Of a DNA stretch of 64,000 bases, positions 25,395 through 33,852 are shown piece after piece. The notes beneath the pieces are model-generated. The model saw only the letters and a list, made by a program, of their open reading frames with translations. It was not told the origin of the DNA and ran no database searches. The stretch is from JBEKUY01 sp049514555 (GTDB lineage Bacteria > Acidobacteriota > Terriglobia > Acidiferrales > UBA7541), in contig JBEKUY010000001.1 in the NCBI GenBank assembly GCA_049514555.1, forward strand, positions 372,001 through 436,000. The letters run 5' to 3'. How positions within the stretch are numbered: the stretch's first letter is position 1; the number at the start of each line of letters is the position of its first letter. Position numbers and translations under genes: made by a program.

Positions 25395-25410
25395 ACCCTT
25401 TAGAATCCGC
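25395..25410 (+). repeat. Third copy of CCTTTAGAATCCGCAG
   Basis: This is an exact 16-bp match to 23625-23640, followed in both places by CAAAAAA and ACG after a short variable step. With the first copy it brackets the transposase segment as direct repeats about 1.77 kb apart. Confidence 0.65.
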
Positions 25411-25491
25411 AGTTACAAAAAAAGACGGGGGGTGGGGGTACTTTTCCACAGGCTGGAACCACGGACCACCGCATACCTCAGTAGCGACGGG

Positions 25492-26469
25492 CTAAGTCTC
25501 CTCTTCTCCCGTCCACCCTTCGAGCTGGCGGTGCCAATCGAGTTGCCGGACCTTGCGCGGATCGTTCCGCCAGCCGGGGTCCACCTTCACAAGCAAGCCG
25601 AGAAACAGGTGGACGCCGAGAATCTTCTCCAATTCCATGCGGGCATCGGTGCCGATGCCTTTCAGCATGGAGCCGCCCTTGCCGATGAGGATGCCTTTGT
25701 GCGAGTAGCGCTCGACGAGAATGGTGGCGTAGATGCGCACGAGGCGGTCGCTTTCCTCGAAGCGGTTCACAATCACGGCAATGGAGTAAGGCACCTCTTC
25801 GCGGGTGGCGCGGATGGCTTTTTCGCGGATGATTTCCGCCGCCAAGAAGCGCTCGGGCTGGTCGGTGGATTGGTTCCGCGGGAAATAGGGCTGGCCTTCC
25901 GGCAGCAGATTCACCAGAGCCTCGAGGAGAATGCCGCAGCCGTCGCCGGTGCGCGCCGAGATGGGGATGATTTCCCGGAAATCGTGTTCCTTGTGCCAGG
26001 CGTCGATCAGCGGCAAGAGGTGCGGCTTGGCGATGACGTCGATCTTGTTCAGCGCGAGGATCACGGGGCCGCGCAAGTCTTTGAGCACTTCGCGGAGCTT
26101 GCCATCGGCGGGATCGTGGGGACGCGCCGCGTCCACCACGAGCACTCCGGCATCGATGCCATCGAGCGCCTGCTCGACCTCGTCCATCATCATTCTGCCG
26201 AGCGCCGATTCAGGATCGTGAATTCCCGGCGTATCGATCAGGACGATCTGCGCGTCGGGGCGATTGACGATTCCCTGGATGCGATTGCGCGTGGTCTGCG
26301 GCCTCGGCGTGACGATGGCCACCTTTTCCCCGACCAGGCGGTTCACCAGCGTGGACTTGCCCGCATTCGGCCGGCCAAGAATGGCCACGAAGCCCGACTT
26401 GAAGCCCGGGGGCAGCGCTTGCGCTTCGATGTCTTCCGAGGGATTCGCGGCGGGAGGGTTTTTGGGCAT
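25492..26469 (-). CDS. era: Era GTPase, 30S ribosome maturation
   Basis: The 325-residue protein has the GTPase motifs GRPNAGKST (G1), DTPG (G3), NKID (G4) and SAR (G5), and a C-terminal KH domain with ERYSHKGILIGKGGSMLKGIG that binds the 3' end of 16S rRNA. The start at ATG 26469 gives the usual length with a short N-terminal extension. It overlaps no gene but follows the CBS-domain gene by 17 bp, in an operon with ybeY and phoH, the common bacterial arrangement. Confidence 0.95.
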   Translation of the reverse strand: MPKNPPAANPSEDIEAQALPPGFKSGFVAILGRPNAGKSTLVNRLVGEKVAIVTPRPQTTRNRIQGIVNRPDAQIVLIDTPGIHDPESALGRMMMDEVEQALDGIDAGVLVVDAARPHDPADGKLREVLKDLRGPVILALNKIDVIAKPHLLPLIDAWHKEHDFREIIPISARTGDGCGILLEALVNLLPEGQPYFPRNQSTDQPERFLAAEIIREKAIRATREEVPYSIAVIVNRFEESDRLVRIYATILVERYSHKGILIGKGGSMLKGIGTDARMELEKILGVHLFLGLLVKVDPGWRNDPRKVRQLDWHRQLEGWTGEEET

Positions 26470-26486
26470 GGTGAATCGGGAAGGCT

Positions 26487-27803
26487 TCAATTTGTTCGGC
26501 TTCCGCTCGATGGACTGGGCACAGGCCGCTTGGCGGCCACGGGCTTCCTGCGCACGCGAAGCCGCAGCACCTTTCTCTGGTTGGCCTCAATCACCTGGAA
26601 TAGAAAGTTTTCCAGCTCGATGCGTTCGCCGGTGGCCGGAACGTGTCCGGCGGCGCGGTTCAACAGGCCCGCCACCGTAGTGGCCGCATCGTCTGCGTTC
26701 TGGCTGAAATGGATTCCCAGCAGCTCCTCGGCCTTCTCGACCGGCAGGCTCCCGCGCATCACCAGGCTGCCGTCGTGCTCGCGCACGACGTCCGGAGCGG
26801 GCTTGGGTTCCCCGGCGCCGATTTCGCCAACGATCTCTTCCACAAGGTCTTCCACCGTGACGACTCCGGCGACGGTTCCGTGCTCGTCGATCACCACCGT
26901 CATCGCCTGGCTCTTCTGGCGCATCTCGCGCAGCAAATCCGAGCCGGACTTCGTCTCCGGCACGAAGAGCACCGGCCGGACCATTTCCCGGACGCGCCGC
27001 TGCTGCCCTTCCCCCTCGGGAATCTGCAGCAGGTCGCGGGCGGAAACGAAGCCGAGAATATTGTCCACCGTGCCCGAGTACACCAGAACGCGCGAAAGGC
27101 CCGAATCCACGAATCGCTTGCGAAGTTCGTCCACGGTGGCCTCGGCGGGGACCGCGACGATATCCGGACGCGGCGTCATCACTTCACGCACGCGCTTGTC
27201 GCTGAACTCGACCACCTGCTCGATCAGGTCCGCTTCGTCCGGCTCGATGATCCCGTCTTCCTCGGCGGCCTCGACCAGGGCTCCGATTCCTTCGCTCTCT
27301 CCGCGCCGCCCGTCCGCCGTCTCCGGCTCTTCCTCGGAAAGATATAGGAGCGAGCTCGCCACATCGAGCAGCGCGCGCAAGGGCCACAAGATCCAGGTGA
27401 AAAGACGCAAGAGCGGCAGCAGCGGCTTGAGCCAGCGGCCGGTGGTCCGCGCCAGCAGGATTTCCGGGACGAGATGCATGCCCACGACAACTTCCAGCCC
27501 GATGAAGACGCAGAGCTCGACGACGGTTTCCCAGGCGCCGGGAACGAAATGGACGACGCCGCGCGTCGTCTGCAGCACGACGACCGCGAGCCAGAAGTTG
27601 GCCAGGAGGCGAAAGATCAGCGTTCCATGGCGGCGAGGGACTCCCAGGCGCGGCTCGATCTCCGCCTCGAAGATGTCCAAATGCTCGTGGACGCGCCCGG
27701 TGGTGACGTGTCCCAATTGCTGATAGGCGAGCGCCAGGTAGGAAAACAGGGGCAGCGCGGCCGCCAGCAGAACGATGCCCAGGGAATACAGCCAGGTGAT
27801 CAT
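26487..27803 (-). CDS. CNNM/CorC-family membrane protein with CBS domains
   Basis: The 438-residue protein has an N-terminal membrane domain (hydrophobic segments near 3-25, 65-85, 92-112 and 130-150), a pair of CBS domains (about 190-330; VMTPRPDIVAVP, SRVLVYSGTVDNILGFV, MTVVIDEHGTVAGVVTVEDLVEEIVGEI) and a C-terminal CorC/HlyC transporter-associated domain (SLPVEKAEELLG...). Such proteins are linked to Mg/Co efflux or tolerance. The start overlaps the ybeY stop (ATGA). Confidence 0.88.
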   Translation of the reverse strand: MITWLYSLGIVLLAAALPLFSYLALAYQQLGHVTTGRVHEHLDIFEAEIEPRLGVPRRHGTLIFRLLANFWLAVVVLQTTRGVVHFVPGAWETVVELCVFIGLEVVVGMHLVPEILLARTTGRWLKPLLPLLRLFTWILWPLRALLDVASSLLYLSEEEPETADGRRGESEGIGALVEAAEEDGIIEPDEADLIEQVVEFSDKRVREVMTPRPDIVAVPAEATVDELRKRFVDSGLSRVLVYSGTVDNILGFVSARDLLQIPEGEGQQRRVREMVRPVLFVPETKSGSDLLREMRQKSQAMTVVIDEHGTVAGVVTVEDLVEEIVGEIGAGEPKPAPDVVREHDGSLVMRGSLPVEKAEELLGIHFSQNADDAATTVAGLLNRAAGHVPATGERIELENFLFQVIEANQRKVLRLRVRRKPVAAKRPVPSPSSGSRTN

Positions 27804-28264
27804 CTTTGTGAGAGCCCCAGCCGGCGGCGCAGCCGGCCCTCCAAACGATGCATCTCGCCGCGATCGCTCTCGTGATCATACCCCAGCAGGTGCAAAACGC
27901 CGTGAAGAATCAAAACGCGCAGTTCAGACTGGAACGAGCGGCCTAGACGGCTCGCGTTGCGCCGCGCCGTCGCGGGCGAAATCGCCACGTCGCCCAGGAA
28001 TCCACCTCGCGCCGCGCTGGGTCTCGTCCGCGCGCCGCCTTCGACGGGCAGCGGCCTCGGGAGGTCCTTCGCCGGAAACGACAGCACGTCCGTGCTCTGG
28101 TCCTTCCGGCGAAACCGGCGATTCAATGCGCGCATGGCGCGGTCGCTCAGCAGGCACACGTTCAGCTCCGCGGCGGCGATTCCCAGGGCGATCTGCGCGT
28201 CCGAGAGGAAGCTCTCCAGCGGCTTCAGGTCAATGTGCGCTTCCCGCTGGCGGTTCAGGAGCAT
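27800..28264 (-). CDS. ybeY: YbeY, rRNA maturation endoribonuclease
   Basis: The 154-residue protein carries the zinc motif HGVLHLLGYDH (H-x3-H-x5-H) and the upstream motif FRRKDQSTDVLSFP. It takes part in 16S rRNA 3' processing and late ribosome quality control. It lies 15 bp after phoH and overlaps the following gene. Confidence 0.94.
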   Translation of the reverse strand: MLLNRQREAHIDLKPLESFLSDAQIALGIAAAELNVCLLSDRAMRALNRRFRRKDQSTDVLSFPAKDLPRPLPVEGGARTRPSAARGGFLGDVAISPATARRNASRLGRSFQSELRVLILHGVLHLLGYDHESDRGEMHRLEGRLRRRLGLSQR

Positions 28265-28279
28265 GGCGGGGCGGGCCGG

Positions 28280-29272
<993 letters not shown>

Positions 29273-29396
29273 TCGCTTGGCGAGAGTTCTGCAGCTCACC
29301 TCAGAGCGGATTCCCGGAGCGCCTGGCCATCTCCCAGCGGACGCTCCAGAGCCGAATTGAGCGTATCCCAGCCGATTCGGGCGGTCAAGCCGGGCG

Positions 29397-30965
29397 CTAG
29401 TCGGCGGGGACGGCGCGGTCGCGGGCCCAGGCGCGCAAGGCGGCAATGTCCTCGGCGCGAGTTACGGAGAGCGGTTGCGTCGAGCGCAGCTCGCCGAGGA
29501 TGATCTCCGTCGCGAGCTGCTGTTTCTGCGAAAAGGCCGTGTAGAGCCCGGACACGATGGCCTGCTCGATTTCCGCGCCGCTGAAGCCTTCGCTCGACGC
29601 CGCGAGTTTCTGCAAATCGAACGCGCCGGCGTCGCGGCCGCGCTTCTTCAGGTGCAGCGCAAAAAGCGCCGCGCGCGCCTCATCATTCGGCAAGTCCACG
29701 AAAAATATCTCGTCAAAGCGGCCCTTGCGGAGAAGTTCCGGCGGAAGCGCCGAAATATTGTTCGAGGTGGCGGCGATGAACACGCCGCTCTCGCGGTCCT
29801 GGAGCCAGGTCAAAAACGTGGCGAGGATTCTCTGCGAGAGTCCGGCGTCCACGTCGCTGCCCGCGCTCGTGGCGGCGAAACCCTTCTCGATCTCGTCAAT
29901 CCAGAGGACGATCGGCGCGAGCTGCTGCGCCAGGTCGAGAGCTTTGCGGAGGTGTTTCTCCGACTCGCCGATGTACTTGTCGTAAAGCGCGCCGGCATCG
30001 AGCCGGGCCAAGTCAAAACCCCATTCGCCGGCGACGGCCTTCGCAGCCAGGCTCTTCCCGCATCCTTGCACGCCGGTGATCAGAATTCCCTTCGGAGGCT
30101 CGAGGCCGAACTGCCGGCCTTCCGCGGTCAGGGCGCCCCGGCGCTTGCGGAGCCATTCCTTCAGGCGGCCGAGCCCCGCGACGTCGGAAAAACTCGATTG
30201 TTGACGAACGTACTCGAGCAAGCCCTCCTGCCGGAGCGCTTTGCGCTTGGTTTCGAGGACGTCTTCGAGAAGCTGCGCGTCCGCTTTCCCTCGCGCCAGC
30301 AGAGCCATCCGCAGCGTGCGGGCGGCCTCATCGCGGGTGAGCCCGACCAGATTCTTGGCGAGCTGCTTCATGCCGGTGAGGTCCAGATCCATGGATACGC
30401 GGCCTTCGACGCTGGCATGAGAAAGTACGTCTTTCACGACCGCGAGCATGTCCGCAGCGTCCGGCATGGAGAGACGAAACGAGATGGCTTCGTCGTCGAG
30501 ATCCGGGGGCAGCTTCAGAGACGCCGCAGAGATCACCACCGAGCGCCGCGCCTCGCGGAAGCTCTCGGCCAGTTCGCGAAGCCGACGGCAAACCCGGTCG
30601 TTCTCGCAGTAACGGGCAAAATCCTTGAGAAGAAAGAGGGCGTCGCCCTTGATGAGCGCGATGTTCGCCAGCGCCTGTTCGGGAGCATCGCTGCCGTAGA
30701 TGGGGGAGGCGTCCTTCCGGCCCATGCCGGTGGTGACGCTCCAAACGAACAGCGGCACGCCGAGTTCGGCGGCGACGTCTTGCAGCAGATCCTCGACGCG
30801 CCCTTCTTCCGCGGTCTCAATGGTGATGAGCGGATGCCTGGAATTGACCAGCAGGCGCAATTCATCCTTTTTCTGATCGGCCTGATGGGGCGGAGCGGCA
30901 GAAGCGTCCTGGAGCCCGGCCCGGCTGAGCCGGGGATGGAGCGGAGGAAGGGAGGTGTTTGACAA
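29397..30965 (-). CDS. Ycf46-like AAA+ ATPase
   Basis: The 522-residue protein has an N-terminal degenerate ATPase-like region (about 35-250) and a C-terminal AAA+ module with Walker A GVQGCGKS, Walker B IVLWIDEIEKGF, sensor ATSNN and arginine finger region LRKGRFDEIFFVDLP. This is the Ycf46/FtsH-like, non-proteolytic family found in cyanobacteria, plastids and Acidobacteriota. Its role is poorly defined; it has been tied to inorganic carbon use in cyanobacteria. It is divergent from rpsT and lies 124 bp before phoH. Confidence 0.85.
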   Translation of the reverse strand: MSNTSLPPLHPRLSRAGLQDASAAPPHQADQKKDELRLLVNSRHPLITIETAEEGRVEDLLQDVAAELGVPLFVWSVTTGMGRKDASPIYGSDAPEQALANIALIKGDALFLLKDFARYCENDRVCRRLRELAESFREARRSVVISAASLKLPPDLDDEAISFRLSMPDAADMLAVVKDVLSHASVEGRVSMDLDLTGMKQLAKNLVGLTRDEAARTLRMALLARGKADAQLLEDVLETKRKALRQEGLLEYVRQQSSFSDVAGLGRLKEWLRKRRGALTAEGRQFGLEPPKGILITGVQGCGKSLAAKAVAGEWGFDLARLDAGALYDKYIGESEKHLRKALDLAQQLAPIVLWIDEIEKGFAATSAGSDVDAGLSQRILATFLTWLQDRESGVFIAATSNNISALPPELLRKGRFDEIFFVDLPNDEARAALFALHLKKRGRDAGAFDLQKLAASSEGFSGAEIEQAIVSGLYTAFSQKQQLATEIILGELRSTQPLSVTRAEDIAALRAWARDRAVPAD

Positions 30966-31022
30966 AGGAGAGACCCTCGGCTATCGTCAACGTGTTGATT
31001 TTACATGCATGAGGAGCACTGA

Positions 31023-31328
31023 ATGCCACAGGGACAGCCCACCAAAGTCAAGAAGCGCAAGAAGTCGGTCCTCAAGCGGGCGCGACAATCGCGCGAGCGC
31101 GCCGAGGTTAACCGCGCGAACAAGACGCGCGTGCGCACGCTGATGAAGCGCATGCGCACGGCGATCGGGTCCGGCGATGCGGACTCCGCCAAGAATCTCC
31201 TGCAGCCGACGATGTCGGCGATTGACCGCGCCATCACCAAGGGAGTTTTGCACGAAAACACCGCCAATCGGTACAAATCGCGCTTGACCATCGCGTATAA
31301 CACACTCCGCGCAGCGAAGAAAGCCTAG
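31023..31328 (+). CDS. rpsT: 30S ribosomal protein S20
   Basis: The 101-residue basic protein has the S20 helices: KSVLKRARQSRERAEVNRANKTRVRTLMKR and AKNLLQPTMSAIDRAITKGVLHENTANRYKSRLT. A GAGGAG ribosome-binding site lies 6 nt before the ATG. It binds 16S rRNA directly. It is slightly longer than E. coli S20 (87 aa), as usual in this phylum. Confidence 0.96.
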   Translation: MPQGQPTKVKKRKKSVLKRARQSRERAEVNRANKTRVRTLMKRMRTAIGSGDADSAKNLLQPTMSAIDRAITKGVLHENTANRYKSRLTIAYNTLRAAKKA

Positions 31329-31549
31329 GAGCCGCCGGGTAGTGAAAGCCACGCAAGAGAAGAATCCTAACGCTGTGGCTCTCGGCAGACTTGGGGGTTG
31401 AAAGGCGGGAGAGCCCGCGCTGCAAAACTATCTCCTGCATAGCGCAAATCTATAGCTCGCAAAGCCATTGAGAAACAGTGGATTCCCGCTGAAAAATAGT
31501 CCTTGCCTCGCCACGTTCCTGACACCAAAGATTATTAAGGAATGGAAAG

Positions 31550-31567
31550 TCCCGCCTTGCGGCGGGA
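31550..31567 (-). terminator. Hairpin ending the tRNA/small-ORF transcript
   Basis: TCCCGCC and GGCGGGA pair across a 4-nt loop; on the minus strand CTTTCC follows. It lies 6 bp beyond the stop of the 23-codon ORF and probably ends that transcript, though the T tract is short. Confidence 0.5.
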
Positions 31568-31572
31568 GACGG

Positions 31573-31644
31573 TTATATCCAGATGAGCAGTAGGAGAAAT
31601 CCGCTGCTTAGCCGAATAAACACTGCCACGAGTGTTAGGCTCAT
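31573..31644 (-). CDS. Possible 23-residue membrane peptide
   Basis: A short frame with ATG, AAGGAAAGG-type ribosome-binding sequence about 6-12 nt upstream, and a TAA stop. The peptide is almost wholly hydrophobic apart from one Arg near the middle (MSLTLVAVFIRL at the start, then a run of Leu and a terminal IWI), enough for one membrane span. It lies between the GCU tRNA and a hairpin on the same strand. No homology is claimed. Small hydrophobic frames can arise by chance, so this is a candidate only. Confidence 0.4.
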   Translation of the reverse strand: MSLTLVAVFIRLSSGFLLLLIWI

Positions 31645-31718
31645 GGTTTCTTTCCTTTCCTTGCGAGCCTGATTTTCCTGCATCTGCGAAATGCAGGAAG
31701 TTCGCAAACCCATTGGGT

Positions 31719-31793
31719 CGGGGGCGGCCAGATTCGAACTGGCGACCTTCCGCTTAGCAAGCAGTCGCTCTATCCGGACTGAGCTACGCCCCC
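31719..31793 (-). tRNA. Class I tRNA with GCU anticodon
   Basis: A 75-nt cloverleaf can be drawn: acceptor GGGGGCG/CGCCCCC, D-arm GCTC/GAGC, anticodon loop TTGCTAA with anticodon GCU, variable loop of five bases, T-arm GCCAG-TTCGAAT-CTGGC, discriminator G. The 3' CCA is not encoded. GCU reads serine AGC/AGU codons, yet serine tRNAs have a long variable arm and this one does not; the D-arm resembles tRNA-Arg. The anticodon stem has an A-A and a U-G pair. It may be an atypical or decayed tRNA. An unknown gene's stop codon lies inside it. Confidence 0.7.
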
Positions 31794-32264
31794 ACCAAAA
31801 TTTTGTTTTGCTGCAACAACTCTAACTACTCCAGGCTTAAAATCCCCTTTGTACTTGAGAAGCAAAGGCCCTGGACATAGCCAGCGATAACGCTGTGTGC
31901 CCTCTGTGCGCAGCTCTGACACGACAATCTTTCTGAAATCAAGGTCGTACTTCTTGGCGAGTTTCGAGGCTCCGCCAAGAATGCCTCCAAACTTTTCCGA
32001 AACCAATTTGATTTCCTCGGCGAATTTCTCGCCAGTAATTCCCTCGCTGTGATTCAAGAGGTGGGTTAGAAATTTAGTAGCGTTCCTGTTGATCTCCAGC
32101 CAGAACTTGTGGATTGCTTCTGATTCGTCCAGGGTGGTCTTGCCGACGAACGGCAGTTCCACCGCATTCGTGCCGCCGAGTTTGAGAAGTCTGGCCGCGT
32201 CTTCCAGCGTTTCTACGAGGGCGAAGGGACCGCCCTCCCTGAAGAACACCTTGATTGGTCGCAT
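31770..32264 (-). CDS. Unknown protein whose 3' end enters the tRNA gene
   Basis: I do not recognise this 164-residue soluble protein. It has an N-terminal segment MRPIKVFFREGGPFALVETLEDAARLL, a Lys/Glu-rich middle and a conserved-looking core (EEIKLVSEKFGGILGGASKLAKKYDLDF). GGAGGTG lies 6 nt before ATG 32264, and a TTGCGT-16-TACACT promoter lies at 32288-32315. The last eight codons and the TAG stop are made of the 5' part of the GCU tRNA, so gene and tRNA share a transcript. Codon use is less GC-rich than in core genes. Confidence 0.65.
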   Translation of the reverse strand: MRPIKVFFREGGPFALVETLEDAARLLKLGGTNAVELPFVGKTTLDESEAIHKFWLEINRNATKFLTHLLNHSEGITGEKFAEEIKLVSEKFGGILGGASKLAKKYDLDFRKIVVSELRTEGTQRYRWLCPGPLLLKYKGDFKPGVVRVVAAKQNFGGGVAQSG

Positions 32265-32593
32265 CGTTTCACCTCCAGCCTGGGTAAAGTGTAGCACGGC
32301 ACGCAAGGAACGCAAGGTATAAAGGCGAAGACCCGGCGAATGGGTGCCTTGCTGTTCCAATCATATCATGATGAGTCGCCTAAGCAGAGAACAACGTACC
32401 CCGGAAGATCTTCCGAACTGGCGCCCTGTCAGCCATTCTCTCGTGACTCGGGCCCGTCTTCCCTGGTCCATCCTGTCCTTCCGTGCGCCGGTGGCCAGCC
32501 CCTGCTGACCGAATTGGCCGAGACATCGCTCGGCTGCCCGGTCACTTTGGGCCCGCGCACGACGTGAACTTCAGGAAGGGGGGAGAAGAAAGT
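32265..32593. other. Gene-free spacer with a minus-strand promoter
   Basis: This region contains the TTGCGT/TACACT promoter (32288-32315, minus strand) of the 31770-32264 gene. I see no other gene; frames on either strand lack coding character. The right end is the Shine-Dalgarno region of the broken methyltransferase. Confidence 0.55.
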
Positions 32594-32735
32594 ATGCAAA
32601 ACACCGACTGGATCCGCAAAGACATAAGCATGGAAGGGTTGGTCGCGAAGTGGTACACGACCAACAAGGGCAAGACGCTCGATGATTCCACGAAGCTCGC
32701 GAGGCGAATTGCCAATCAGCTCCCGCACAGTAGCC
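32594..32735 (+). pseudogene. N-terminal remnant of a class I SAM methyltransferase
   Basis: ATG 32594 has a GGGGGAG ribosome-binding site and codes for NTDWIRKDISMEGLVAKWY...LARRIANQLPHSS, which matches the start of a family of small SAM-dependent methyltransferases. The similarity stops right where the SAM-binding strand (VLEIAPGPG-type) should begin. Unrelated sequence follows, reaching the 3' end of the convergent DUF4238 gene 31 bp later. No remainder is found beyond that gene. It looks like a gene cut by insertion or deletion. Confidence 0.6.
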
Positions 32736-32765
32736 CGGCGCGACGAACGGGGGTTTCCTCCGGCT

Positions 32766-33806
32766 TCATGCCCCGCCCCGATCCATCAGTTCGCGCTCGG
32801 CGGCGGTCTGCTCTTCATGCCATCTGTGCCATTGCTCGTTTTCATGACGGAGAAGATCAGCGTCTACAGTCCGAGGATGCAACTTTGGCACGTCCGCCTC
32901 AGCGGATGCCGCGAAGATGAACCGGTGCGCGTGCTCAGCAATAATGCGGCGCGTCATTTCAGCTGTAGCGCGCGGCATAACCGATCCACGAAACGGCGGG
33001 CGCTCGCCGACTTTGGTATAGAGAAGATGACGTGGGTCGAGCGGGAGAAAGATTTCCGTGCCTAGATTTCCCCAGCCGCCTTTGAAGTCATACTTACCGT
33101 CGCGGTAGTAGTTCAGCCGGACCACAGGATCATCGCTAGTAAACCAGCACGTATCTTCTGGAGGCCTGAGAATCGACCACCTATGGTCATGTAAGATGCT
33201 CGCGGTACGCGTGAGTAAGTGTCGAATGCTCCAAAGCCAGAGGCCACGACCGACTATGACCTCGCCTTTCACCTTTCCGAACTCCTGGCCAGGCTCTATC
33301 TCGGTCCTTACGCGCAAGGGGATATGTTCACTGTCCGCCACATTCGCCGGTACTATCGCATCCCCGGACCTTTTCGCAGACTCAAGTTTACGGACTGACT
33401 CGTCGAGTGAATCTTGGAGAGTGCTGGGTACAGTCTCGCGCATGCGTTGGAGGTCTTCCGCCAGGCGTGCGGGGGTACGAACATCCTGGGCTGCGAGAAA
33501 ACGAACCAGGTTGTGCCAGTCGGCTTGCGTGAGCCGCATGTCCGCTGTGGCTTTCCTGAGCGCTTCTTCCGCAGGTGCCTCGAACTCGCGGTCTAACCAT
33601 TTCTCGACTTCGTCCGTTTGAACGCCGGAAGCGATCCTGGTGTACAGATGGGCGTGATACGCCACTCCTTTAATCGAACACCGCGCCCATACTTGGTCAC
33701 GTGGGCGAGCAACGAGAATGCGATAGGCGAAAACGTAGCCAGGGGATGCAGCAAAGCGCTTGAGGTATAGGCGCGGCACATAGTGGTTGTCACGGTGAAA
33801 GGTCAT
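32766..33806 (-). CDS. DUF4238 domain-containing protein
   Basis: This 346-residue protein begins MTFHRDNHYVPRLYLKRFA, the signature of DUF4238, with later TSDDPVVR and LGTEIFLPLDPRHLLY typical of the family. The function is unknown; such genes are patchy in distribution and often in variable islands. It sits between a broken methyltransferase and holA, so it is likely an insertion. Nearby genes do not suggest a partner. Confidence 0.82.
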   Translation of the reverse strand: MTFHRDNHYVPRLYLKRFAASPGYVFAYRILVARPRDQVWARCSIKGVAYHAHLYTRIASGVQTDEVEKWLDREFEAPAEEALRKATADMRLTQADWHNLVRFLAAQDVRTPARLAEDLQRMRETVPSTLQDSLDESVRKLESAKRSGDAIVPANVADSEHIPLRVRTEIEPGQEFGKVKGEVIVGRGLWLWSIRHLLTRTASILHDHRWSILRPPEDTCWFTSDDPVVRLNYYRDGKYDFKGGWGNLGTEIFLPLDPRHLLYTKVGERPPFRGSVMPRATAEMTRRIIAEHAHRFIFAASAEADVPKLHPRTVDADLLRHENEQWHRWHEEQTAAERELMDRGGA

Positions 33807-33852
33807 TCTGTTCGCAGTGGTTCCGGGCGGACCTAGAAACCAGGGCCCTGCA

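Noticed and set aside
20493..25430. The accessory zone as an integrated phage or conjugative island
   Set aside because: No integrase, phage structural or conjugation gene is present; only a transposase and unknowns.
25432..27723. A 763-codon open frame on the plus strand over era and the CBS-domain gene
   Set aside because: It is antisense to two clear genes and the second half is low-complexity Ser/Arg, a third-position GC effect.
31677..31697. CCTGCAT/ATGCAGG hairpin between the GCU tRNA and the small ORF
   Set aside because: No T tract on either strand, so not called a terminator; may be a processing site.
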